Of a stretch of 64,000 nt of DNA, positions 54,645 to 64,000 are shown piece by piece (position 1 is the first letter of the stretch; every line of letters starts with the position of its first letter). The notes beneath the pieces are model-generated. The model was not told where the DNA came from, did not search any database, and worked only from the letters and a program-made list of their open reading frames with translations. The position numbers were made by a program, and so were the translations under genes. The stretch is from Pseudaminobacter salicylatoxidans (lineage in GTDB: Bacteria > Pseudomonadota > Alphaproteobacteria > Rhizobiales > Rhizobiaceae), in the NCBI RefSeq assembly GCF_003148475.1, contig NZ_QGGG01000015.1, forward strand, positions 50,725 through 114,724. The letters are read 5' to 3'.

Positions 54645-57600
54645 TCAGAAGAAGCTCTTGCGCTGCCACCAGCCGGTGCGCTTGGGCTTGTCGTCAGCTT
54701 CGGCCTGCGGCTCTTCCGTGGGCTTCGCCGGCTCGGCCGGTGAAGATTCAGCCGGCGTAGGTTCGGCTTGGACAGGCGTGGCCGCTTCTTCAGACGCGGC
54801 TTCCGGCTCCGCCGCCGGCGTTTCCGGGGCTTCCGGTGCAGGCGCGGGCTCGGCTGCCGCCGCCTTGCGGCGCGTGGTCCTCGGCTTGCGTGCCGGCTTT
54901 TCCTTCACCGGTGCCTCGGTCGTTTCGGCGGCGACCGGTTCGGCCGTGGTCACGGCTTCGTCGGCGGCTGCCTTCTTCGTGCGTGTCGTGCGACGTGCCC
55001 GCTTGGGCTTCTCCGCCGGCGCTTCTTCCGCCGGGGCGGTTTCAGCCACGGCTTCAGCCGGTTCCGCGACGCTTTCCGTTGTGTCCTGGTCGGCGGCAGG
55101 CTCTTCGACGGCGGCCTCGCTTACGGCAACGGCCTCTGCTGCTGCTGCGTGTTCTCCAGCCTCAGCCAACTCCGGTTCACCTTCGGTCTCATCCGAGGAT
55201 GTCTCATCGTCGGCGGAAAGCTCTGCCTCGTCCTTGCGGCTGCGGCGTCCGCCACGCTTGCCACGGCGGCGCTTCTTGCGCTCGCCTTCCTCACCATCCG
55301 CGACGGCTTCCGCCTCGGCAGGTTCGGCGGTTTCTTCGCCCTCGGACACCTCGATGTCATCGGAAGCAGCGGCGTCCTCGGCAGCATGTTCGCGGTCACG
55401 ATCCTTGCCACCGCGCCGGCGACGACGCTTGCGCCGCTTGCGGTCGCGATGCTCTTCATCCTCCGCCTTATCGGCGTGCGTTGCCTGCTGCTCGAGTTCC
55501 TCGTCCTCTTCCTCGACGATGATCTCGTCTTCGACCTCTTCCGGCTCGATATAGGTGGTGGTCGGCAGCACGTGCTGCGGCGCGACCGGCTTTTCGACCA
55601 CTGCGCCACGCGAGATCGCATAATGCTGCGAGCCGAGCGTATCATCCGGCTCGAAGGAAATGGTCAGGCCGAAGCGCTGCTCCAGTTCCACCAGCGTGCT
55701 GCGCTTGTGGTTGAGCACGTAGAAAGCCGTGGCGGCCGGCGTGCGCACCGTGATGTGGTGACGCGCATCCTTCAGCAGGAATTCCTCGATCGCGCGCAGC
55801 ACCAGCAGCGCCACCGACGAGTCCGAGCGGACATGCCCCGTTCCGCCGCAATGCGGGCAGGGCTTCATGGTGGATTCCAGAACGCTGGCGCGGATGCGCT
55901 GGCGCGACATCTCCATGAGGCCGAAATGCGAGATGCGGCCGACCTGGATGCGCGCGCGGTCGTTCTTCAGGCAATCCTTGAGCTTCTTCTCGACCGCACG
56001 GTTGTTGCGGTTCTCCTCCATGTCGATGAAGTCGATGACGATGAGCCCGGCAAGGTCGCGCAGGCGAAGCTGGCGCGCCACTTCCTCAGCCGCTTCCAGA
56101 TTGGTCTGGAGCGCGGTGTCCTCGATCGAGTGCTCCTTGGTCGAGCGGCCGGAGTTGACGTCGATGGCGACCAGCGCCTCGGTCTGGTTGATGATGATGT
56201 AGCCGCCGGATTTCAGCGTCACCTGCGGCTGCAGCATGCGGTCGAGCTGCGCTTCGATGCCGTTGCGGGCAAGGATTGGCGTCGCGTCGCGATAAGGCTG
56301 AACCACCTTGGCGTGGCTCGGCATCAGCATCCGCATGAAATCCTTCGCCTCGCGATAGCCTTCCTCGCCGGACACAAGGATTTCGTCGATGTCCTTGTTG
56401 TAGAGGTCGCGCACCGAACGCTTGATGAGGCTGCCTTCCTCATAGACGAGCGCCGGGGCGACCGACTGCAAGGTCAGCGTGCGGACGTTTTCCCACATGC
56501 GCATCAGATATTCGTAGTCGCGCTTGATCTCGGCGCGCGTGCGGCTTTCGCCGGCGGTGCGCAGGATCACGCCCATGCCCTGCGGCACTTCCAGTTCCTG
56601 CACGACCTCCTTCAGACGCTTGCGGTCCTGGGCGTTGGTGATCTTGCGCGAGATGCCGCCACCGCGCGCGGTGTTGGGCATCAGCACGGAATAGCGGCCG
56701 GCCAGCGACAGATAGGTCGTCAGCGCCGCGCCCTTGTTGCCGCGCTCTTCCTTGACCACCTGCACCAGCAGAATCTGGCGGCGCTTGATGACTTCCTGGA
56801 TCTTGTAGTGGCGGCGCAGCGGCTTGCGGCTGCTGCGCATCTCTTCCATCGTGTCCTCGGCGCCGACGACCTCGATGCCGTGATCGTCGTCGTGCGAGCT
56901 GTTGACTTCCTCGACATGGCCGTGCTGCTCGTCTTCGGCGTGACCGTCATCGCTCGTGACCGTGCCATCTTCGGTGGACGCCGTTGCCGGCTCCGACACG
57001 ACATCGGCGACGATGGCCGCTGCCATGGACGATGGACCGGATTCTCCCTTGTGCTCTTCGTCGGACGCCTCGTCCTGGTCGGAAGAGTTTTCTTCGGAAG
57101 CACCTGCCGTGCCTGCCGCATCGTCTGCGACCGTTGCGGCCTCCTGCGGTTCCGCCGGATCGGTTTCTTCGCTGGCCTCCGCCGGCTCCTCGCCGGCCGT
57201 CTCGTTCAGGGCCGGGGCTTCTTCGGTCGCATCCTCTTGTCCGATTTCGACCGGCTCGTCGGAATCGCCGTCTGCCGAAGCTTCTTCGCCTTCGGCGGCA
57301 TGCTGCGTGCCGTCGCCATTGCCGTTGCGGCCGCGATTCTTGCCGCGCCGGCGTTTGCGGCGGCCGCGCTCGTGGCGCTCATCGCCGTCGCCATTTCCAT
57401 TCCCGTTGCTGTCGTCGTCATCCTCGGCGTCCTCGGCCTCGGCACGCAACAGCGCCTGACGATCCGCCAGGGGGATCTGGTAATAATCCGGGTGAATTTC
57501 GCTGAAGGCCAGGAAGCCGTGCCGGTTTCCGCCATATTCGACAAAAGCTGCCTGAAGTGAGGGTTCTACGCGCGTTACGCGAGCGAGATAGATGTTTCCT

Positions 57601-57716
57601 TTGAGTTGCTTCTTGTCTTGAGATTCGAAATCAAATTCTTCGATGCGATTACCGCGAACGACAACAACTCGTGTTTCCTCCGGGTGGGAGGCGTCTACTA
57701 ACATCTTGTTGGGCAT
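54645..57716 (-). CDS. rne: Ribonuclease E
   Basis: A 1023-residue endoribonuclease, the core of the RNA degradosome. The N-terminal S1 domain starts at GNIYLARVTRVEPSLQAAFV and is split at about residues 92-295 by an acidic, Asp/Glu/Asn/Gly-rich insertion with a short basic RRKRRRGKNRGRN patch, typical of Alphaproteobacteria. The catalytic Asp residues are in LVAIDVNSGRST (about 517) and VIDFIDMEENRNNR (about 559); the Zn-link is CPHCGGTG (about 619). The C-terminal 350 residues are a low-complexity acidic/basic scaffold ending GWWQRKSFF. AGGAAACAAGATA precedes the ATG. Confidence 0.96.
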   Translation of the reverse strand: MPNKMLVDASHPEETRVVVVRGNRIEEFDFESQDKKQLKGNIYLARVTRVEPSLQAAFVEYGGNRHGFLAFSEIHPDYYQIPLADRQALLRAEAEDAEDDDDSNGNGNGDGDERHERGRRKRRRGKNRGRNGNGDGTQHAAEGEEASADGDSDEPVEIGQEDATEEAPALNETAGEEPAEASEETDPAEPQEAATVADDAAGTAGASEENSSDQDEASDEEHKGESGPSSMAAAIVADVVSEPATASTEDGTVTSDDGHAEDEQHGHVEEVNSSHDDDHGIEVVGAEDTMEEMRSSRKPLRRHYKIQEVIKRRQILLVQVVKEERGNKGAALTTYLSLAGRYSVLMPNTARGGGISRKITNAQDRKRLKEVVQELEVPQGMGVILRTAGESRTRAEIKRDYEYLMRMWENVRTLTLQSVAPALVYEEGSLIKRSVRDLYNKDIDEILVSGEEGYREAKDFMRMLMPSHAKVVQPYRDATPILARNGIEAQLDRMLQPQVTLKSGGYIIINQTEALVAIDVNSGRSTKEHSIEDTALQTNLEAAEEVARQLRLRDLAGLIVIDFIDMEENRNNRAVEKKLKDCLKNDRARIQVGRISHFGLMEMSRQRIRASVLESTMKPCPHCGGTGHVRSDSSVALLVLRAIEEFLLKDARHHITVRTPAATAFYVLNHKRSTLVELEQRFGLTISFEPDDTLGSQHYAISRGAVVEKPVAPQHVLPTTTYIEPEEVEDEIIVEEEDEELEQQATHADKAEDEEHRDRKRRKRRRRRGGKDRDREHAAEDAAASDDIEVSEGEETAEPAEAEAVADGEEGERKKRRRGKRGGRRSRKDEAELSADDETSSDETEGEPELAEAGEHAAAAEAVAVSEAAVEEPAADQDTTESVAEPAEAVAETAPAEEAPAEKPKRARRTTRTKKAAADEAVTTAEPVAAETTEAPVKEKPARKPRTTRRKAAAAEPAPAPEAPETPAAEPEAASEEAATPVQAEPTPAESSPAEPAKPTEEPQAEADDKPKRTGWWQRKSFF

Positions 57717-58367
57717 TATCTTGTTTCCTGCCGGCCGCCGCCAACCGCGTCAGTGACAGCGAAACGCGCTGCCATGTATGGGGGGGGAGAGGCGTGCCGG
57801 ACGCTTGAAAGCCCGTAGGTGGATACCGTCGCGCCATGGAAGAGACGCCCGCTGCCCACTTGGCGCGGTCATGTGCGACCCTTTCCGGAATTGCGCTCGA
57901 AATCATCGGTACCCTTGCGGACCACTTTGAACCAAAGCCCGGAAAACCGGACCAGCTTTGTTTTGCTCCTGTTGAGCCGGCGCAGGACATGATCCGTCCC
58001 GGCCGTTTTCCTCGCGCCAAGAAGTCCCGCATCCGCGGAAACATCTTCACGAAATCCGTCGCGACCATCTCACGCCCTTGAATCGCCGCCGCGATTGGAG
58101 CTGTTTCGTCGCTTGACCGAATATGGAAACTGCGCCGTTACAGTTCCAGGCATTGCGATGGTCCAATGTCGCTTTTATGATCTGCCGGGGTTCAACGCAA
58201 CCCTGATTTCTGTTGTCGGCAAAAGCCGTTGCACCACACGAAAAGGCTGTGGAGCACGCTCGAAAAGGCTTGGTTAACCTTATCCGGATACCAATCGTTA
58301 ATCCGAATTCGGGCCTTTGCGGCCAATGCATATTCGGCGCAACGATCGTGTACAGGGTGCGTGAACA
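57717..58367. promoter_or_regulatory. rne-amidase divergent region
   Basis: No gene in these 651 bases. This is the longest non-coding stretch of the window and carries the promoter and probably a long leader of rne, which in many bacteria lets RNase E regulate its own mRNA. A palindrome TATCCGGATA (about 58281-58290) and GGTTAACC precede the amidase gene. Confidence 0.45.
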
Positions 58368-59600
58368 GTGGAAATCAGACTTGCTGATGTCCGGCGGAGG
58401 GTCGTTTCCTACGTCTTCCTTTTGGTCTTTCTGCTGGCCGGACTGACGGGCGTCACGATCGTTTCCGCTACAGCCGCGCCGCTCGAAGTGACGAGCTACA
58501 AGATGGCCGGGGATGCCGCGCATATGCGTGTGGTCATGAATTTCGACCGTGAACCGGAACCCAGATGGTTCCTGTTGCGCGGACCCCACCGGCTGGTGAT
58601 CGATCTTCCCGATGCGCATTTCTCCCTCGATGCGAAGGAGTTGAAGGCGCGTGGCCTGATCCGCAGCGTTCGTTACGGCCGGATCGGCGAGGGGGCTTCG
58701 CGTCTCATCCTTGCCACCAAGGGCCCGTTCGTCGTGGACAAGGTGGACATCGCGGCAAACGAAGACACGCCGGGCTATCGTCTTTCCATTGATCTCACCG
58801 CTGCGTCGGAGCGACAGTTCGAGGAAGCGCTGGCCGTGCAGGCGCAGACCACCGGGTCGACCACGACGCCCGGAGCAGAGCCCGCAATTCAGGAAAAGCG
58901 CGCCGAGAAGCGTTTCACCATCGTCATCGACCCCGGTCACGGCGGTATCGACGGCGGCGCGGAGGGACTGCACGGCACGGTTGAGAAATCGATTACGCTT
59001 GCCTTCTCGCGCCAGCTCAGGGAGCGTCTTGTCGGCGAGGGCAAGTACGACGTCTACCTGACGCGGGACAAGGACGAGTTCCTGCGGCTGGATGAGCGCG
59101 TGCGCATCGCCCGCCAGCACGAGGCCGACCTGTTCATCTCCATTCATGCCGACACGATCCGCCTGAAAGGAATTCGGGGGGCGACGGTCTACACCGTCTC
59201 CGACAAGGCGTCCGATGCTGAGGCACAGGCCCTGGCCGATCGCGAAAATCTTTCCGACAAGCTCGCAGGCATCGAGATAGAGGAGGAAAACCACGAAGTG
59301 GCCGACATCCTGATCGAACTGATCCGTCGCGAAACGCACAATTTCTCGCTGAAATTTGCGCATTCGCTGGTGGGCGAACTGTCGGACACGGTCGGCCTCA
59401 TCAACAATCCGCATCGTTCGGCCGGTTTCCGGGTGTTGAAGGCTCCCGATGTGCCGTCTGTTCTCATCGAACTCGGTTATCTGTCCAATCCGGAGGATGA
59501 AGAACAGTTGCGCGATCCCGACTGGCGTGGCAAAGCAGCCGAAAGTATCGCCAGGGCGGTAGACGCTTTCGCCGCCGCCAGAATGGCGGTGGGTGGATAA
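58368..59600 (+). CDS. amiC: N-acetylmuramoyl-L-alanine amidase (AMIN plus Amidase_3)
   Basis: A 410-residue periplasmic cell-wall hydrolase. An N-terminal membrane segment or signal peptide (RVVSYVFLLVFLLAGLTGV), an AMIN domain at about residues 38-145 that targets septal peptidoglycan, and a zinc amidase domain from about residue 180: IVIDPGHGGIDGGAEG (first His and Glu), FISIHADTIRLKG (second His). VLIELGYLSNPEDE ends the fold. It cuts the stem peptide from MurNAc for daughter-cell separation. The GTG at 58368 lies behind AGGGTGCG. It is next to PBP1A. Confidence 0.92.
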   Translation: MEIRLADVRRRVVSYVFLLVFLLAGLTGVTIVSATAAPLEVTSYKMAGDAAHMRVVMNFDREPEPRWFLLRGPHRLVIDLPDAHFSLDAKELKARGLIRSVRYGRIGEGASRLILATKGPFVVDKVDIAANEDTPGYRLSIDLTAASERQFEEALAVQAQTTGSTTTPGAEPAIQEKRAEKRFTIVIDPGHGGIDGGAEGLHGTVEKSITLAFSRQLRERLVGEGKYDVYLTRDKDEFLRLDERVRIARQHEADLFISIHADTIRLKGIRGATVYTVSDKASDAEAQALADRENLSDKLAGIEIEEENHEVADILIELIRRETHNFSLKFAHSLVGELSDTVGLINNPHRSAGFRVLKAPDVPSVLIELGYLSNPEDEEQLRDPDWRGKAAESIARAVDAFAAARMAVGG

Positions 59601-59813
59601 GGCGCTATGTGCGCTATCTATCTGCTATCGGGCGTTGCACAGGCACAACACCGTGCAGCTTAATGCGGCATATTCGGCACGGCCGGACAGATTTGCCCCA
59701 TTTTGCCCACATCGGGGCGACATTGCTGCGCCTTAGCGGATCGGGATGGTCTGGCGCCTTGCAGTGTGCTGCTTTTTTGCAGAGGAATTCCCGAATCTCG
59801 GACTGGAGCGGGC

Positions 59814-62276
59814 ATGATTCGTCTAATCGGCTATTTCTTTGGCATCGGCACCATGCTGGCATTGCTGGTTGCGGCAGGGGTGGCGCTGTATGTCAGTCAC
59901 CTGACGAAAGACCTGCCGGACTATGAGGTGCTGGCGCGCTACGAGCCCCCGGTAACGACCCGAATTCACGCTTCCGACGGTGGGTTGATGGGCGAGTTCG
60001 CGCGCGAGCGTCGCCTGTTCCTGCCGATCCAGGCTATTCCGGATCGCGTCAAGGCTGCATTTCTGTCGGCCGAGGACAAGAATTTCTACAATCATCCCGG
60101 CATCGACGTGACCGGTCTGGTCCGTGCGATTGTCACGAATTTCCAGAACATGGGGTCCGGCCGTCGTCAGGTGGGTGCATCCACCATCACCCAGCAGGTG
60201 GCCAAGAACTTCCTGCTGACCTCGGACCAGACCTATGAGCGCAAGGTCAAGGAGATGATCCTGGCCTTCCGCATCGAGCGCGCCTATTCGAAGGATCGCA
60301 TTCTCGAACTCTATATGAACGAGATCTTCTTCGGCATGGGCGCCTATGGTGTCGGCGGTGCCGCGCTGACCTATTTCAACAAGTCGGTGAACGAACTGAC
60401 CGTGGCCGAGGCCGCCTATCTGGCGTCGCTGCCGAAAGGACCCTCGAATTATCATCCTTTCCGCCACACAGATCGCGCGCTGGAGCGTCGCAACTGGGTG
60501 ATCGACCAGATGGTCGAGAATGGCTATGTCTCGCGCGAGGACGGCGGCAAGGCAAAGTCCCAGTCGCTGGGCGTTAATCTGCGCCGCAACGGCTCCTATG
60601 TGTTCGCGGGCGAGTATTTCACCGAGGAAGTGCGCCGCGAGATCATCGCTCGCTATGGCGAGAACGCCCTTTATGAGGGCGGGTTGTCGGTGCGCACCAC
60701 GCTCGACCCGAAGCTTCAGCGGCTTGCCCGCAAGGCCATGCAGCACGGCCTGATCAAATTCGATACGCTGCGCGGCTATCGTGGGCCGGTGACGCATATC
60801 GACGACATGTCCGGCGATTGGGGCGTGAAGCTCGGCGAGGTAAAGCGCCTGAGCGACATACCCGAATGGCAGGTCGCAGTCGTGCTCGACAGCTCGGCTT
60901 CCGGCCTGACCATCGGCCTGCAGCCTGAGCGTCAGGCCTCCGGCGCGCTCGTCGAAGAGCGCGTGAAAGGCACGGTCGCCAAGGAAGACATGAGCTTCGC
61001 CATGCGCCATATGGTGAACGGCAAGCGCGTGAAAGCGAATTCCCCCGCCGATGTGCTGTCATCCGGCGATGTCGTCTTCGTGGAAAAGAAGGATGGCTCG
61101 GAAAACCGCTACATACTGCGCCAGCCGCCGGAGGTGTCGGGCGGTCTCGTTGCCATGGACCCCCATACCGGCCGCGTGCTGGCGATGGTGGGGGGCTTCT
61201 CCTATTCGCAGTCCGAGTTCAATCGCGCCACGCAGGCCATGCGTCAGCCGGGTTCCTCCTTCAAGCCGATCGTCTATTCGGCGGCGCTGGACAACGGCTA
61301 TACGCCTGCCTCGGTCATCATGGATGGCCCCATCACCATCCATATCGGCAACACGGTGTGGTCGCCGAAGAACTATGACGGCAAAGGCGCCGGCCCCTCG
61401 ACGCTGCGTGCCGGCATCGAGCGTTCGCGCAATCTGATGACCGTTCGCCTTGCCAACGACATGGGCATGAAGCTGGTGGCTGAATATGCGGAGCGCTTCG
61501 GCGTTTACGACAAGATGCCCCAGCACCTGGCGATGTCGCTCGGTTCCGGCGAAACCACGGTCATGCGCATGGTCTCGGCCTATTCGGTGATGGCCAATGG
61601 CGGCCGCCAGATCAAGCCGTCGCTGATCGACCGCATTCAGGACCGCTACGGCAAGACCGTCTACAAGCATGACGAGCGCGGCTGCGAGGGCTGCGATACC
61701 GGCGAATGGTCGGACGGGGCGGCAGAGCCGACGTTGATCGACAATTCCGAACAGGTGCTCGACCCGATGACGGCCTACCAGATCACGTCGATGATGGAAG
61801 GCGTGGTCATTCGCGGCACTGCCGGTACGCTCAGGGAACTCGGCCGTCCGATCGCTGGCAAGACCGGCACCACCAATGACGAGAAGGATGCCTGGTTCAT
61901 CGGCTACACGCCCAACATCGTTGTGGGCCTCTATATGGGCTATGACAAGCCGCAGCCGCTGGGCAAGGGCGCGACCGGCGGCGGCCTGGCCGCCCCGATC
62001 TTCAAGGAATTCATGACGGACGCCATGAAGGGCGTGCCGCCGGCGGAATTCAAGGTGCCGGAAGGCATGAAGCTGATCGCCATCAACCGCAAGACCGGCA
62101 TGCAGGCAAATCCGGGCGATCCGGACACGATCATGGAAGCCTTCAAGCCAGGCACCGGTCCGGCCGATAGTTATTGGGTCATCGGCATGGGCGAGGATGG
62201 CTCCAACGGTTCGGGCGAGGCGTTGTCGCCACGCGCCAGCGAGGCCATCAGTCAGGGCGGCGGCGGCCTCTACTGA
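59814..62276 (+). CDS. mrcA: Penicillin-binding protein 1A
   Basis: An 820-residue bifunctional class A PBP. One N-terminal membrane anchor (RLIGYFFGIGTMLALLVAAG), then a glycosyltransferase domain with the catalytic Glu in LSAEDKNFYNHPGID and GASTITQQVAKN, then a transpeptidase domain with Ser in RQPGSSFKPIVY (SxxK), SAYSVMANGG and KTGTTNDEKDAWF (KTG). It polymerises and cross-links peptidoglycan in the periplasm. TGGAGCGGGC precedes the ATG at 59814. Its gene is flanked by the amidase and followed by a strong terminator. Confidence 0.96.
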   Translation: MIRLIGYFFGIGTMLALLVAAGVALYVSHLTKDLPDYEVLARYEPPVTTRIHASDGGLMGEFARERRLFLPIQAIPDRVKAAFLSAEDKNFYNHPGIDVTGLVRAIVTNFQNMGSGRRQVGASTITQQVAKNFLLTSDQTYERKVKEMILAFRIERAYSKDRILELYMNEIFFGMGAYGVGGAALTYFNKSVNELTVAEAAYLASLPKGPSNYHPFRHTDRALERRNWVIDQMVENGYVSREDGGKAKSQSLGVNLRRNGSYVFAGEYFTEEVRREIIARYGENALYEGGLSVRTTLDPKLQRLARKAMQHGLIKFDTLRGYRGPVTHIDDMSGDWGVKLGEVKRLSDIPEWQVAVVLDSSASGLTIGLQPERQASGALVEERVKGTVAKEDMSFAMRHMVNGKRVKANSPADVLSSGDVVFVEKKDGSENRYILRQPPEVSGGLVAMDPHTGRVLAMVGGFSYSQSEFNRATQAMRQPGSSFKPIVYSAALDNGYTPASVIMDGPITIHIGNTVWSPKNYDGKGAGPSTLRAGIERSRNLMTVRLANDMGMKLVAEYAERFGVYDKMPQHLAMSLGSGETTVMRMVSAYSVMANGGRQIKPSLIDRIQDRYGKTVYKHDERGCEGCDTGEWSDGAAEPTLIDNSEQVLDPMTAYQITSMMEGVVIRGTAGTLRELGRPIAGKTGTTNDEKDAWFIGYTPNIVVGLYMGYDKPQPLGKGATGGGLAAPIFKEFMTDAMKGVPPAEFKVPEGMKLIAINRKTGMQANPGDPDTIMEAFKPGTGPADSYWVIGMGEDGSNGSGEALSPRASEAISQGGGGLY

Positions 62277-62294
62277 CGAGCCGAACACGCAAGG

Positions 62295-62324
62295 ATGGGC
62301 CGGCTGCGAAAGCTGGCCCATTTT
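62295..62324 (+). terminator. Terminator between mrcA and prfB
   Basis: ATGGGCCGGCT (62295-62305) pairs with AGCTGGCCCAT (62311-62321), with one G-U wobble, followed by TTTTGCTTT. It separates the PBP1A transcript from prfB. Confidence 0.85.
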
Positions 62325-62403
62325 GCTTTACAGGGCAGGGATGCCTGCCTATGTTCCGCGCCAAATCACTCCCTATCTATGCCGAAAGGACTGGAAAGCT
62401 GCC

Positions 62404-63535
<1,132 letters not shown>

Positions 63536-63556
63536 TTCCACTTCGGGTTGAAGTTC

Positions 63557-63589
63557 GAGGCCGCCAGGGACAACCCGGCGGCCTCTTTT
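63557..63589 (+). terminator. Terminator after prfB
   Basis: GAGGCCGCC (63557-63565) and GGCGGCCTC (63577-63585) form a 9-bp stem followed by TTTT. Confidence 0.85.
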
Positions 63590-63706
63590 GTTTCCCGGGG
63601 ATTCAGTACGCACTTCGCACCGAAAAGGCGGGAACAATCGGGCGCGATCCTTCGTTAATCGGCTGGGCGAGGCTTTTTCAGAGGGGGAACCTTTGGAGAG
63701 CATCTC

Positions 63707-63904
63707 ATGTTCTGCTCGGCAAACTGGCCCCGATATGTCTTCTGCACGGGTGCCTTGACGTCACTCGGTCTGCTCGCGTCTTCCGTTTCACCCAGCCTTG
63801 CCCATCAGGCGAAATCCGGCTGGGACTATCCGACTGCCTGCTGCTCGGGAATCGACTGCCGCGAGGTACCGGACAAGGCCGTCAGCGAGCGGCCGGAAGG
63901 CTAG
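63707..63904 (+). pseudogene. Secreted conserved protein, truncated by an insertion
   Basis: A 65-codon frame: a signal peptide (TGALTSLGLLASSVSPSLAH), then AKSGWDYPTACCSGIDCREV and PDKAVSERPEG. This matches the N-terminal half of a cysteine-containing secreted protein common in Rhizobiales, which I recall as continuing well past ERPEG. Here translation stops at TAG (63902-63904), inside a CTAG, followed at once by sequence unlike any gene. I read this as a gene cut by an insertion sequence. The remaining product would have an intact export signal but lack the conserved C-terminal half. Confidence 0.7.
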
Positions 63905-64000
63905 AGCGGTTCACGGCTTGATTGAATCGTCAGGATTCCCTGTTTGCTGATTTTGTGATTCAAGATGGTGGCTGGAATGGAGGCCAGCATCTGATGATCG
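63902..64000. mobile_element. Probable end of an insertion sequence (IS630-like), partial
   Basis: Directly after the TA of CTAG (63901-63904) the sequence changes to GAGCGGTTCACGGCTTGATT..., with short internal repeats (GATTGAATC, GGATTC, GTGATTCAAG). IS630-family elements insert at TA, often CTAG, and their ends resemble this. The element runs off the right edge, so transposase and the other end are not visible. The family call is from memory of similar ends. Confidence 0.5.

Noticed and set aside
54768..57560. A 930-codon open frame opposite rne
   Set aside because: RNase E motifs are complete on the other strand. The antisense frame stays open because of the acidic GC-rich codons in rne.

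Overview
The window is a GC-rich chromosomal segment of an alphaproteobacterium of the order Hyphomicrobiales (Rhizobiales), most likely the Phyllobacteriaceae/Mesorhizobium side. This rests on gene content and order, not on a database search: a vitamin B12-dependent ribonucleotide reductase, an NDUFA12-DUF2155-aat-accC-accB-aroQ block, an RNase E with a large acidic insertion in its S1 domain, gatB away from gatCA, a long palindromic element of the kind scattered through rhizobial genomes, and a full CtrA-type site. I see no plasmid, phage or CRISPR signature. About 65 protein genes and one tRNA are supported.

Layout. 0-9 kb: the first codons of nrdJ (minus strand) behind a long structured leader with two NrdR-like boxes, then a phosphate permease, a Nudix hydrolase, a purine phosphoribosyltransferase, a GST, a universal stress protein, a CinA-like protein, WrbA, an old yellow enzyme and tRNA-Leu(UAA). 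8-23 kb: hydrolases, adenine deaminase, TrkH, ilvA, an RNA helicase and a sulfur/cysteine group (cysK overlapping an alanyl-tRNA editing gene, then sseA). 22.7-29.7 kb: envelope and secreted proteins, including three small related secreted proteins of unknown function around ald/lrp and a cyclic-nucleotide phosphodiesterase. 30-43 kb: mostly single-gene housekeeping or conserved hypothetical units (acyl-CoA carboxylase beta, glyoxalase, a double cold-shock protein behind a CtrA site, cysE, a gamma-carbonic anhydrase, PilZ and PAS proteins, rhomboid, CBS).

43-64 kb is the strongly conserved core: gatB-GNAT, NDUFA12-DUF2155, aat, aroQ-accB-accC (fatty-acid initiation), a DsbA-like thioredoxin, an M48 peptidase, an aminotransferase-glutaminase pair, rne, a cell-wall amidase, PBP1A, and prfB with its programmed +1 frameshift. 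The right edge holds a secreted conserved protein that appears cut by an insertion sequence at a CTAG target.

The best candidates for undescribed biology are the family of three small secreted proteins (23.6-29.0 kb), one of which carries a 36-residue tandem repeat whose protein sequence is kept while its codons have diverged, and the switch-like nrdJ leader (81-362).
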